Source of the DNA: Desulfovirgula thermocuniculi DSM 16036
GTDB lineage: Bacteria > Bacillota > Desulfotomaculia > Desulfotomaculales > Desulfovirgulaceae
DNA: 64,000 bases
NCBI RefSeq assembly: GCF_000429345.1
Contig: NZ_AUBR01000007.1
Span: 1-64,000, forward strand
Direction: 5' to 3'
In this document: positions 43,592-51,397 of the stretch, piece after piece
Layout of the letters: each line of letters starts with the position of its first letter
Position numbering within the stretch: position 1 is the stretch's first letter
Made by a program: the position numbers and the translations under genes
Notes under the pieces: model-generated
The model's database searches: none
What the model was told of the DNA's origin: nothing
The model's input: the letters and a program-made list of their open reading frames with translations, nothing else

Positions 43592-44245
43592 TCAGGGCGC
43601 GGGCGCCCAAACCTCCGGGGGCCACAGCGCGGGTTGACCGCCGCCCCGCGAGAAAAAACTCCACCACGCCACGAACCGGGCCAGCCGTTCCTTGCTCCAC
43701 AGTGGGAACGAGGAGTCCGCCGAGTCCGCACCGCTGTGCAGGGCGTGGAGGAGTTTCCTGGGCGTACCCGCCCGCCCGTAGTGGAACTTCTTGCCGTGGC
43801 GGTGGGCCAGCGTGGCCCAGTGCGGGGCCGTGGCCTTGAAGGCGCTGCTGCCGCCGAGAAAGATGCCGGCGAAGCGGTGCAGAACCGGCTCCACGTCGGC
43901 CAACCCCATCCCGTCCTGTACGGCCAAGAACCAGGGCCAGTCGCGGGGTAATTCTTCCAGCCACCGCAGGGAAAACTCCAGGCTTTCCAAGCCTCCCGCC
44001 ACGATGTCCGGCGCCACCGCCAGGTACGGCCTGCCCGCCGCGTAGGCCCTCTCCAGCCGCCGCAGGAAGCCGTCGCGGTCGAACGGCTCGCCGCGCAGGT
44101 AGCAACGGAAGGCGCCGTTATCGAAGCCCCACGGCTCGCCGGGATAAGGATTCGGTGCTTTGAGCAGGAACATCCGCCCCCAGCCGAGTGAGGCCGCCAC
44201 TTCGACTACGCGGCGGTCGCGCGTGTCGCCGATCATGAAAACCAT
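43592..44245 (-). CDS. DpdA-like tRNA-guanine-transglycosylase-related protein
   Basis: 217 residues. The pattern WGFDNGAFRCYL, YLAVAPDIVAGG, FLAVQDGMG, GIFLGGSSAFKATA and HYGRAGTPRKLLHALHSGAD follows the TIM-barrel core of phage DpdA proteins, which exchange guanine for a 7-deazaguanine in DNA. The family relation is from memory of these motifs. No preQ0 synthesis genes are in the window, so it would need host precursor. It precedes the Mom-like gene's downstream partner set, in a block rich in DNA-modification genes. Confidence 0.6.
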   Translation of the reverse strand: MVFMIGDTRDRRVVEVAASLGWGRMFLLKAPNPYPGEPWGFDNGAFRCYLRGEPFDRDGFLRRLERAYAAGRPYLAVAPDIVAGGLESLEFSLRWLEELPRDWPWFLAVQDGMGLADVEPVLHRFAGIFLGGSSAFKATAPHWATLAHRHGKKFHYGRAGTPRKLLHALHSGADSADSSFPLWSKERLARFVAWWSFFSRGGGQPALWPPEVWAPAP

Positions 44246-44318
44246 CGTTCTCCCGGCCCTCCTTTCCCGCAGCAGAATCGGCTCCTGAAAACAAAAAGCC
44301 GCCCGGCTTTGCGGCGCG

Positions 44319-44849
44319 CTAAAAAATCAACTCGAACTTTAACTTCGGCCCCGCGGCGGCATCCCTCCGCGACCGCCCGGTGCGGGTCCACCGCCCGCCA
44401 GCGGTGCGGCCTACAAGCCGCCACCCCGCTGCGCGGTACACCGTACCCTGGTGCCCCCTACCCGGATCGGCGTAGGCTATCAGCCGCCGGATTCCGGGCA
44501 TGTTCCTGCGCACCCACTTCACCGCCAGGGCCAGGGCGCGGCTCTCCGAGTTGCGCGGGCACTCGTCCAGCAGAACCATCCGGGTGAGTTCCAGGGTGTG
44601 CCGCTGATCCTCCAGCCTGGCCGACGGCCTGCCGAACACCAGCACCCCCACCAGGCGGTCCCCGTACCAGACACCCAGGCAAGCCCGCGCTCCCGGCGGG
44701 GCGTAGCCGAGGTAGTGGTGCCGCTCCACGAACGCCTGCGCGATCCGGTATGGAACGGGCCGCATTTCCAAGTGCTTGGCCGAGGGTGGCGGCCCGGGCG
44801 GCGTGTCGGAAAAGCGGAACTGGCCGTCCCAGTCGGGCACTAAGAACAT
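44319..44849 (-). CDS. Mom-like DNA-modification acyltransferase (GNAT)
   Basis: 176 residues from an ATG seven bases after AAGGAGGGGG. AFVERHHYLGYAPPGARACL, DRLVGVLVFGRP, CPRNSESRALALAVKWVRR and YADPGRGHQGTVYRAAGW agree with the Mom family of phage Mu, a GNAT fold that converts adenine in DNA to a methylcarbamoyl form and blocks restriction. Assignment is by motif memory. It lies between the DpdA-like and Dam genes. Confidence 0.65.
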   Translation of the reverse strand: MFLVPDWDGQFRFSDTPPGPPPSAKHLEMRPVPYRIAQAFVERHHYLGYAPPGARACLGVWYGDRLVGVLVFGRPSARLEDQRHTLELTRMVLLDECPRNSESRALALAVKWVRRNMPGIRRLIAYADPGRGHQGTVYRAAGWRLVGRTAGGRWTRTGRSRRDAAAGPKLKFELIF

Positions 44850-44876
44850 GCGGCGACCCCCTCCTTGCAAACAAAA

Positions 44877-44906
44877 GCCGCCCGGCTTTCTTTTCTACCG
44901 GGCGGC
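44877..44906 (-). terminator. Terminator-like hairpin before the Mom-like gene
   Basis: GCCGCCCGG/CCGGGCGGC stem followed by TTTTGTTTGC on the minus strand, then directly the ribosome binding site of the Mom-like gene. Confidence 0.7.
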
Positions 44907-45365
44907 CATACTCCTTATCACGGGCGGCCCGGTGCAGCCGGGCCGGAAAACCACCACGCACGAAGGAAAGGGCGCGCCGTTTTTCGCACCCTCGAAGTGC
45001 AGCCTGCCGCGGATAAAGCGTATCTCCGCGGCACGCATGACGTACTCGTGCCACCAGGCCGTGTCCGTGCGCGAAGGTAACAGACACACCACCGTGGCCC
45101 CCTTTTGCGCCTCTTCCCACGCCTTGCGTACCCACCTGCTTATTTCCCGGCCATATGGGGGATTCATCCAGCACGTCTCCGGTGCCCACTCCTGGATCAG
45201 CCCGTTTTGTTCCGGGCTGAAGTAGCGCGTGCACTTCGCGTTCCAGGGCCGGGCGCATACGTCCAGGGTGAAGCCGAACTCGGCGTGAAGCCGGGCAAAG
45301 AGTTCCTGCGGCGTTTCCCATTCAGAAGTGGCCGAAGAGAAAAGCACCCTGTTGAACACGGCCAC
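44895..45365 (-). CDS. Phage-type DNA N6-adenine methyltransferase (Dam family)
   Basis: 156 residues. ETPQELFARLHAEFGFTLDV and CWMNPPYGREISRW (catalytic NPPY) match phage N6-adenine methyltransferases. It would protect element DNA or mark it. Start overlaps the upstream gene by 44 bp; its stop lies inside the following hairpin. Confidence 0.9.
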   Translation of the reverse strand: MAVFNRVLFSSATSEWETPQELFARLHAEFGFTLDVCARPWNAKCTRYFSPEQNGLIQEWAPETCWMNPPYGREISRWVRKAWEEAQKGATVVCLLPSRTDTAWWHEYVMRAAEIRFIRGRLHFEGAKNGAPFPSCVVVFRPGCTGPPVIRSMAAR

Positions 45366-45663
45366 ACGCCCTCCCGGCAGCGCTCCTTCTGGCCATCTCC
45401 GCCCTGCGTCGGCGCTCGGCCTCGTACTCCCGCTCTGCCCGCTCCAGCTCTGTGGCCTCCCGGGCGCCCATCAAGCAGGCCGCCACGAGTTCCATCCTTT
45501 TGCCGCACCTGCGGCACAGGGGCGGGAAGTCATCCGCGGAGACTACGGTGCGGAAGCACTCCCAGCAGAAGAAGCGGTAGACCATCACGTTTTCCGCCCT
45601 CCCCGCGCGCGGCAGGCGCTCAGGGGCCGCCGGCGCGGAGGCGGCGAGGAGTTTGCGTCCCAT
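45322..45663 (-). CDS. Zinc-ribbon protein
   Basis: 113 residues from the ATG at 45663. CWECFRTVV and CRRCGKRM form one zinc site; the C-terminal half is a charged helix (ELERAEREYEAERRRRAEMA). Overlaps the Dam gene by 44 bp. Function unknown. Confidence 0.55.
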   Translation of the reverse strand: MGRKLLAASAPAAPERLPRAGRAENVMVYRFFCWECFRTVVSADDFPPLCRRCGKRMELVAACLMGAREATELERAEREYEAERRRRAEMARRSAAGRACGRVQQGAFLFGHF

Positions 45664-45757
45664 GGACAATCCACCTGCCTTTCGTCGCTTTTTTGACATG
45701 CACAGCGCCACCAGGCCTAACGGAAACCCCTCTTCTTCTGCCCCCTGAAAACAAAGA

Positions 45758-45783
45758 CCGCCCGGCTTGCTGCTAACGGGCGG
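45758..45783 (-). terminator. Terminator-like hairpin
   Basis: CCGCCCG/CGGGCGG stem, then TCTTTGTTTTC on the minus strand, overlapping the stop of the 221-residue gene. Confidence 0.6.
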
Positions 45784-46438
45784 CCTTTCCGCCTCTGATG
45801 ACCTTCAGCGGCGGGTAATATTTCTCCGCCCGCACCTCCCCGCCTGGCTTTTCCACCATAGTGTACAGATGACCCCGGATTTCGGGAAAAGTTGCCTCAA
45901 GTTTCTCCCACATAGTACGCGCGAACTCCCGATCCTCTTCCAGCTTCCGGGCGAAGTGAAACATGATGGCCGTAAACAGGGGTTGTTCCTCTCCCTCCGA
46001 TATGGGATCGTCGTACTCCTGCTTCCTGGAGCGGTGCTCCGCCTTCCACGTGAAAACTGCAAACACAAAGAAGCCCGGCGCCTTCCTACCCAAACGTTCA
46101 AACTCTTCCCTGCATTCCTCCAGCATCTGCACGCTGCAGTTGAGGATCTGGGCCAGGTCGTGCAGGGTTGCCCCGGCCTCTTCGTAGGCGTCCAGGAGTG
46201 CGAGGGCGTACCGCCCGCAGAAGGCCAGGTACTCTTTGCACAACCCCATCAGGTTTTCCAGGCTCCTTTTGAAGGACCTCACAGCGGGAAGGGCAACGCG
46301 GTACTGCGGTGCCCGGAAGCCAGGAAGCGCCCCTTCGATGGCTTTAAGCTTCCAGGCGTTCCAGTACAGTTCCCGTAGGAGCCTGCGCACCTGAAACTTG
46401 GTGCGCACCAGCTCGGCGGCGATTTGCTTCTTGGTCAA
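45773..46438 (-). CDS. Hypothetical protein
   Basis: 221 residues, mostly helical. Starts MTKKQIAAELVRTKFQVRRL, which may be a short DNA-binding helix pair. No family recognised. Precedes the DNA-modification set. Confidence 0.6.
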   Translation of the reverse strand: MTKKQIAAELVRTKFQVRRLLRELYWNAWKLKAIEGALPGFRAPQYRVALPAVRSFKRSLENLMGLCKEYLAFCGRYALALLDAYEEAGATLHDLAQILNCSVQMLEECREEFERLGRKAPGFFVFAVFTWKAEHRSRKQEYDDPISEGEEQPLFTAIMFHFARKLEEDREFARTMWEKLEATFPEIRGHLYTMVEKPGGEVRAEKYYPPLKVIRGGKAAR

Positions 46439-46462
46439 GGAAACCCCTCCCTTCCGGCCCGG

Positions 46463-47245
46463 TCAGTTGCCCGGCAGGGCCTGCACGTTCCCCGGCCCGG
46501 ACAGGCCAAGCGCCTTGACGCGGTTGTAGAGTTCCTGGAGGGCTTGTTTCCTCTCCTGGTAGGAGAGGCCTTTGTAGACGAGCCCGGTGTCGTAACCCTG
46601 CAGTATCTCTATCGCCCGCACCTGCTCCGGGGTGAGGCAATCCCGCAGGGGCACACTCTGCGGTATGCCGTGCGCCAAGCGGTACTCTTTGGCACTCATG
46701 CCCAGCACGATACGATTAATCAAGTCGGCTTCGTTCTTGTAGTGGTAGAATTGCGCGTCCTGGCGAGAAGCCTTGATCGCATCTGTCAGCGCCCGGAATT
46801 CCTTGCGGGCCTTGTTGCGGGAGAAGATGTACTCCTCCATCAGGTTAAAGCGCTCGATGTAGCGCATCTTGATCCGCATGGCCTTGGGTCCCGTGTAGCC
46901 CATGACTAAGAGCATGAAGAAGTCCCGGTCCATGAAGTACTCCGGTTGCCTGCGCCCCCGGCGGTCGGTTTAGTGACGCAAGACGACTTTCCTCTTCCAC
47001 GCTTCCAGGTCAATCTCCTCAACTTTGGGGAGATTGGGTTCTCGGGTAATCGATCCAAAATTGGATGGATTGATTTTCCTTTCATGGGCCATGTTGCTAA
47101 ATTCGGTCAGGATGTTTTCAATGTCACGCAAGACGTGGGCGTGCGTTTTTCCGAAATTCCTGGCCACGGCCCTGCTGCTAGCCATAGGCACGCCGTTGAC
47201 GATGACTACACCCAGGTCGTCTTTAACCGGTTCCAGAAAGCGCAC
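46463..47245 (-). pseudogene. Rha-family antirepressor-like gene interrupted by an in-frame stop
   Basis: The N-terminal part (GTG 47245) has the Rha pattern VVIVNGVPMASSRAVARNFG and THAHVLRDIENIL. A TAA at 46970-46972 ends it after 91 codons, yet the same frame continues with DRRGRRQPEYFMDRDFF and LLVMGYTGPKAMRIKMRYIE, the Rha C-terminal core, to 46463. One base change (TAC or TAT to TAA) explains it. The distal half could restart at the ATG at 46933. Rha proteins occur in phages and mobile elements. Confidence 0.75.
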
Positions 47246-47340
47246 TTGAAACCCCTCCCTTCGCAAATTTTCTTCCGGAGCCGCGCGGTTTCTCCCGGCC
47301 AACCCTCCCTTCCGCTGCGGGACTTGGCCCCACAAAAACA

Positions 47341-47368
47341 AAGGCCGGGCGGTCTCTACCGCCCGGCC
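47341..47368 (-). terminator. Terminator-like hairpin
   Basis: Perfect 12-bp stem (AGGCCGGGCGGT/ACCGCCCGGCCT), then TTTGTTTTTG on the minus strand, at the stop codon of the DndC-like gene. Confidence 0.75.
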
Positions 47369-48174
47369 TACAGCCTCTCCCTGGCCACGAAGCCCTGCCA
47401 CTCCTGATACACGTCCCGCCTCTCTTCCGGATCCCGGGCCGCCAACACCCGCTCCCGCAATCGAGTTAACTCTCCCAGCCACTCCCAACCGGGCAGGCGG
47501 GCCAAGCGGCACAGTTGCTCCCCGGCGGGCCGCGCTGGACACACCCAGCAGCCAGTCCGGGCCCCCGGGCGGCCGTACAGCAGGGCCAACTCACGGGCGA
47601 CGCCGGGCGCCCGGCGGAAAAGGTACTCCCAGACCGCCGCTGCGTCCCACCCGGCTACCGGGTACCAGACTCCCTTTTGCCCTCCCGCGGCCAGGGCCTC
47701 TGCCCGCCCCCGCGATTCTCCAGCGTGGACGCCCAGTAGCAGGGCCGGGCCGCCGAGCTTCCGCAGGGTAGCCACCACGGGCCTCGCCTTGAGTCTGTCC
47801 CTGCACCACCTAAACCGCATCCGCGCCCAGGCCTCGGGAGAGAAAGCGTACCCGCGCAGGTACCAGTACCAGAAGTCCCTTCCGGGCGGCGGGGAGGCGA
47901 TTACCGCCTCAAACGGAACCCCCAAGGCCGCGGCCTCCTCCCGCAGGAAGGCGAGAGTCCGCAGGGCGGAATCCCGCAACGGCGGGATTTCTACGCCCGT
48001 ATCGGCGTAGATGATTGCTATACGCGGCGGCGGATCCAGGCGGGCCGCGGCGTCCAGGGCCAGGAAGGCCAGGGCCGTGCTGTCCTTGCCCCCGCTGAAG
48101 GCCACGGCCCAGGCGGGTTCCCCTTCAGGAAAGGCGGGATCGGGCGGCGGGAAGAGGCGCTGTTGCAGGTACAC
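47368..48174 (-). CDS. PAPS-reductase/DndC-like adenylyl-activating protein
   Basis: 268 residues from a GTG after AGGAGGTGGG. PP-loop AFSGGKDSTALAFLAL, DTGVEIPP, RWCRDRLKARP and CWVCPARPAGE correspond to the PAPS reductase superfamily, closest in motifs to DndC of DNA phosphorothioation. The other dnd genes (dndB, dndD, dndE, dndA) are absent from the window, so a phosphorothioate role is unproven; other sulfur or nucleotide activation is possible. Confidence 0.75.
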   Translation of the reverse strand: MYLQQRLFPPPDPAFPEGEPAWAVAFSGGKDSTALAFLALDAAARLDPPPRIAIIYADTGVEIPPLRDSALRTLAFLREEAAALGVPFEAVIASPPPGRDFWYWYLRGYAFSPEAWARMRFRWCRDRLKARPVVATLRKLGGPALLLGVHAGESRGRAEALAAGGQKGVWYPVAGWDAAAVWEYLFRRAPGVARELALLYGRPGARTGCWVCPARPAGEQLCRLARLPGWEWLGELTRLRERVLAARDPEERRDVYQEWQGFVARERL

Positions 48175-48188
48175 GATGCTCCCACCTC

Positions 48189-48485
48189 CTACACTCTCTC
48201 CCTGGCAACGAAACCCTGCCCGTCCCGCCACAGCCAGGCTTCCCTGGTCACTCCGGGCGGCGCGGGCACCCTCTCCAGTTCCCGCAGGGCACTAGCAAGG
48301 CCATTGCTGCCCTTCCTGGTTCTTCTGACCTGGATTAAGCGTACGTCCCGCGGCCCTACAGCCACCAGGTCAATTGGCCCCTTGCTCCCGGCTGCGCGCA
48401 CCACAAGGTAGCCCTGTTTTTCCAGCTCCCTCCTGGCCGCGAGTTCGGCCCGGTAGCCCCGGCGGTAGTTGCGTCCCGGCGCGGC
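48189..48485 (-). pseudogene. Hjc-like nuclease-fold protein without a visible start codon
   Basis: The conserved core VVRAAGSKGPIDLVAVGP and VRLIQVRRTRKG resembles small resolvase/endonuclease-fold proteins. The expected N-terminal helix (YRRGYRAELAARRELEKQGY) is encoded in the same frame, but no ATG, GTG or TTG lies between it and the TAA at 48486-48488. The first start (GTG 48404) would give 71 residues lacking that helix. Start loss, a rare start codon or read-through of the upstream stop are possible. Its C-terminus QGFVARERV repeats that of the DndC-like protein. Confidence 0.5.
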
Positions 48486-48695
48486 TTAAACCCCCTCCCG
48501 CCGTCCGGTGTTCCCCGCCGGCATTCCCGGCTTGACACCATTGAGTTTGACTACTACCCAGCCACAGGGGGAATGGAAATATGCCTGCTCTTCCCAGTCG
48601 AGACTGCGCAAGTCCAGTGCCGCGCCGGGAACGAACCGCACGATTTGCTCTTCCGGCCCCGCGGTCAGCTCCTTCCCGCAAACCGGACACCGCAA
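48486..48695 (-). CDS. Small zinc-binding protein
   Basis: 69 residues, MRCPVCGKELTAG plus a later cysteine in FHSPCGW. It ends with TAA and the same frame continues into the nuclease-like sequence. Function unknown. Confidence 0.55.
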   Translation of the reverse strand: MRCPVCGKELTAGPEEQIVRFVPGAALDLRSLDWEEQAYFHSPCGWVVVKLNGVKPGMPAGNTGRREGV

Positions 48696-48700
48696 CTGGT

Positions 48701-48886
48701 TCAGCCTCCCTTCCAGCGCTGAAGTTTCAGCCTAGCGTACCTCCGCACCCGCGCCTCCAGGCTTGCCGCCGCCGCGCAGGCCGGGCAGTAGCGCACGGCG
48801 TTGGCGCGGCGGGGCGCGGCCATGAATTCTTCGCCGCAGCGTGCGCAAACCTTGATGACGACGGGTATTTTTCTGGTCGTGCCCAT
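48701..48886 (-). CDS. Small zinc-ribbon protein
   Basis: 61 residues with CARCGEEF and CPACAAA, then a basic helix (RVRRYARLKLQRWKGG). Five bases from the next gene, so coupled. Function unknown. Confidence 0.55.
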   Translation of the reverse strand: MGTTRKIPVVIKVCARCGEEFMAAPRRANAVRYCPACAAAASLEARVRRYARLKLQRWKGG

Positions 48887-48892
48887 GCGCCT

Positions 48893-49129
48893 CTACGCCT
48901 CCCTTATGCGCGTCCCGCAGGCCAAAACGGCGCCGCGGTGCACGGTGAAAGGAATGCCCTCGCGGGTGCGGAAGGTGGCGAAGAACCCCTTCGGGTGTAC
49001 GAAGACGCACTCACCTTCGGGCGGGTACATGGTGTCCCCACCGGTGCCCTTTTCGCGGCCCCAGTCCACCGCGTAAGTCCTGCCCACCACCAGCTCCTCC
49101 AGCCTCACGAAAAGCTCACCCTGCAACAC
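48893..49129 (-). CDS. Hypothetical protein
   Basis: 78 residues from a GTG five bases after AGGGGGTGA (a GTG three codons earlier is possible). Beta-rich (VFVHPKGFFATFRTREG). No family recognised. Confidence 0.5.
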   Translation of the reverse strand: MLQGELFVRLEELVVGRTYAVDWGREKGTGGDTMYPPEGECVFVHPKGFFATFRTREGIPFTVHRGAVLACGTRIREA

Positions 49130-49154
49130 GAAAATCACCCCCTGAAGGAAAAAA

Positions 49155-49175
49155 GCCCGGCGCTTTTTGCCGGGC
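49155..49175 (-). terminator. Terminator-like hairpin after traG
   Basis: GCCCGGC/GCCGGGC stem, then TTTTTTCC on the minus strand, between traG and the next ribosome binding site. Confidence 0.75.
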
Positions 49176-49178
49176 GTG

Positions 49179-51257
49179 CTAGAGCAGTCCCAGGTCCTTT
49201 GCTGCCTTAACGCGCTCAGGGGACAGGTCGTCGTCATCTTCGGGTTCCACTTCCAGCTCCGGCTCCGCAGGCGGCGGCGCGGGTTTCCTGCCCCGCCTGC
49301 GCTCCGGCAGCCCCTCCGGCGGCCCCTGCACCTCCGGCACGGGCGGCAGCTCCACGCGGAACTCCGGCCTGGCGGGGCACAGCTCCGCCAGGATCTTCGC
49401 CGCCAGGGATTGGATCTCGCGCGCCTGGGGAAGTTCCTCCCAACCCAGTTTCTTCAGGTGCAGAGGCAGGCACCAGCGCACCAGGCACACCGCGTCCAGC
49501 GGTTTCATTCGGGAAAGCTCTTCCGGCTGCATGAGGGGGCGCCTGACCACGTTTTCCGTGCGTTTCGGTATCTCCGTGGCCTTCTGCCAGGGCATGGTCA
49601 CGTCCTTGCGCTCCGATTCGGCGTACACAGCCGCCTCACCTAGCCGGGAAGAGAAATACCTGGTCGTGGCCAGGTCGTCCCCGCCCAGGAAGAGCTGAAT
49701 CGGGCAGTTGGAGATTATGGCCTCCGCCTCGGCGGCGCCGTACACGTCCTGGAGCTGCTTCAAGCCCTGGAGCACGAACTGGATCTTGATGCCCAGGCTC
49801 CGAGCCGTGGAGATGACCTCGGTGAAACCCGGCACCTGGCCGATGTTGGCGAACTCGTCGAGGAGGAACCTTGCTGGGTTGGGCAGCCTGCCCCCGTTTT
49901 CGGCGGCCAGGCCGTAGAGGCGGCGAAAGAAAAAGTAATAGAACGTGGCCAGGACGGGTTTCAGGTGAGCGCTGCCGATGGGGAGCACGCAGAACAGGGC
50001 CGCTTTTTCCTTCCCGATGGCCGAGAGGTCGATCTCGTGGCGGGAGAGCAGCCGGGCCACGGGTTCGCTCCGCACCACGTTGAGTTTGGCCGAAAGCCCG
50101 CTCACGGCGTTGTCGTAGTTGCTGGACACGGCCCCGCGCCACTCCTCGTAGCCCTCCTGGGGCAGCCTGCCCTCCCGGTAGGCCCGCTCGAAGCGCTCGT
50201 CAAGCGCCTCCACGGGCCAGGAGAGGAGCGAAAGCGCGGCCCTTAAGTGCGCCTGCTCCGGCGGGAAGTCGGCCCGGAGGAGGTAGACCAGGGCCTTCAG
50301 GAGCTGGATCTCCTTCATGACGAAGTAGCCCGCCTTGTCCTTAGCCGCGTTCTGTACGATGGCCGTGGCGAAGGCCGTGATCTCCTCGTCATCCCTGCAC
50401 TCCAGAACCGGGTTCCAGCAACTCGACCACTCCGGGTAGGCCAGGTTAAACAGGTACACCTGGTACCCTTTCGCTTTCAGCCACGGCCCCAGGGTGCAGG
50501 CAAGCTCCCCTTTGGGGTCGGTCAGCACCAGGCTTTCCCCCTCGCAGGCCGCTGCCACGGCGTTGGGAATTACGAAGCTGAAGGATTTGCCCCCGCCCGT
50601 GCCCGCTACCACCAGGGCGTGCTGGGGCAGGGGCGGCACGCACTTGTCGGGGACAAGCCGCACGATGCGCCCTTTGAGCTTGCCCACCACCGTGCCGCCG
50701 CCGTGAGGTCCTTCCTTCGGCGGGCCGAACTCGGCGACGTGGGCGATGTCCCTGTCCCCGGCCCACCTGGACGTGCCCTTTGCTGCGCTGTCGGCCACGG
50801 GGAGGCCGTGGACGTGCCTCTCGTCGTGCGCTTCTTTGGAGCGCAGGGCCGCAACCAGGAGCAGGCCCAGGACCGCCCCGGCGTACAGGCACGCCCTGCC
50901 CGCCTTATCCGCCGGGCCGGGAGCGGGTTTGCTCGAAACCCACACCTGCCAGGAGGGCGGCGGTGGCGCGGGCTTTTTGGCCAAGTTGGCTGCCCCCACT
51001 GCGAACCCCTGCGTTACGCCTGCCGCACCCCAGGCCAGGCCCAGGGCAAGGGCCGGGGGCAGCAGGGCCAGGCCCGCGCGCCTGCCGGGGTCCTGCACCC
51101 GGCGGGCGAGGAGGGCGGCAAACAGCGCGGCCAGGATCAGGGCCACCAGGCCGGGGTAGAGCGCGGCCAGGAGGACCAGGGCGGCGCCCAGGGCCAGGGC
51201 TAGAAGGGGAAGAAAAGGACGAAGGCGGGAAGGGATGCGGGAAAGAAGGTCACGCAC
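49179..51257 (-). CDS. traG: VirD4/TraG-family type IV coupling ATPase
   Basis: 692 residues from a GTG with AAGAGGTG upstream. Membrane segments near 15-50, 63-90 and 122-138; Walker A VVAGTGGGKSFSF at about 216-228, DPKGEL, and Walker B RFLLDEFANIGQVPG near residue 470; acidic C-terminus (PEDDDDLSPE). Coupling proteins recruit the relaxase-DNA complex to the conjugation channel. This is the clearest evidence for conjugation; relaxase, VirB4 and mating-pore genes are not in the window. Confidence 0.93.
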   Translation of the reverse strand: MRDLLSRIPSRLRPFLPLLALALGAALVLLAALYPGLVALILAALFAALLARRVQDPGRRAGLALLPPALALGLAWGAAGVTQGFAVGAANLAKKPAPPPPSWQVWVSSKPAPGPADKAGRACLYAGAVLGLLLVAALRSKEAHDERHVHGLPVADSAAKGTSRWAGDRDIAHVAEFGPPKEGPHGGGTVVGKLKGRIVRLVPDKCVPPLPQHALVVAGTGGGKSFSFVIPNAVAAACEGESLVLTDPKGELACTLGPWLKAKGYQVYLFNLAYPEWSSCWNPVLECRDDEEITAFATAIVQNAAKDKAGYFVMKEIQLLKALVYLLRADFPPEQAHLRAALSLLSWPVEALDERFERAYREGRLPQEGYEEWRGAVSSNYDNAVSGLSAKLNVVRSEPVARLLSRHEIDLSAIGKEKAALFCVLPIGSAHLKPVLATFYYFFFRRLYGLAAENGGRLPNPARFLLDEFANIGQVPGFTEVISTARSLGIKIQFVLQGLKQLQDVYGAAEAEAIISNCPIQLFLGGDDLATTRYFSSRLGEAAVYAESERKDVTMPWQKATEIPKRTENVVRRPLMQPEELSRMKPLDAVCLVRWCLPLHLKKLGWEELPQAREIQSLAAKILAELCPARPEFRVELPPVPEVQGPPEGLPERRRGRKPAPPPAEPELEVEPEDDDDLSPERVKAAKDLGLL

Positions 51258-51393
51258 GGCTATGCACCTCTTTTCTTTGCCTGAATTTCCGGCAGGCGCG
51301 CCGGGACAGCTCCTTGCGCTTGTCGGGCACGACCCTGGTGGCCGGGTGGCGGGGCCAGAAGGCGCGGGGGAATTTGCGGGGTCCACCTTGCAC
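51250..51393 (-). CDS. Small basic protein before traG
   Basis: 47 residues from a GTG nine bases after GGGAGG, ending TGA inside the traG start (GTGCGTGA). It is rich in Arg and Lys (PDKRKELSRRACRKFRQRKE) and may bind nucleic acid. The overlap suggests translational coupling with traG. No family recognised. Confidence 0.5.
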   Translation of the reverse strand: MQGGPRKFPRAFWPRHPATRVVPDKRKELSRRACRKFRQRKEVHSRA

Positions 51394-51397
51394 TCTT

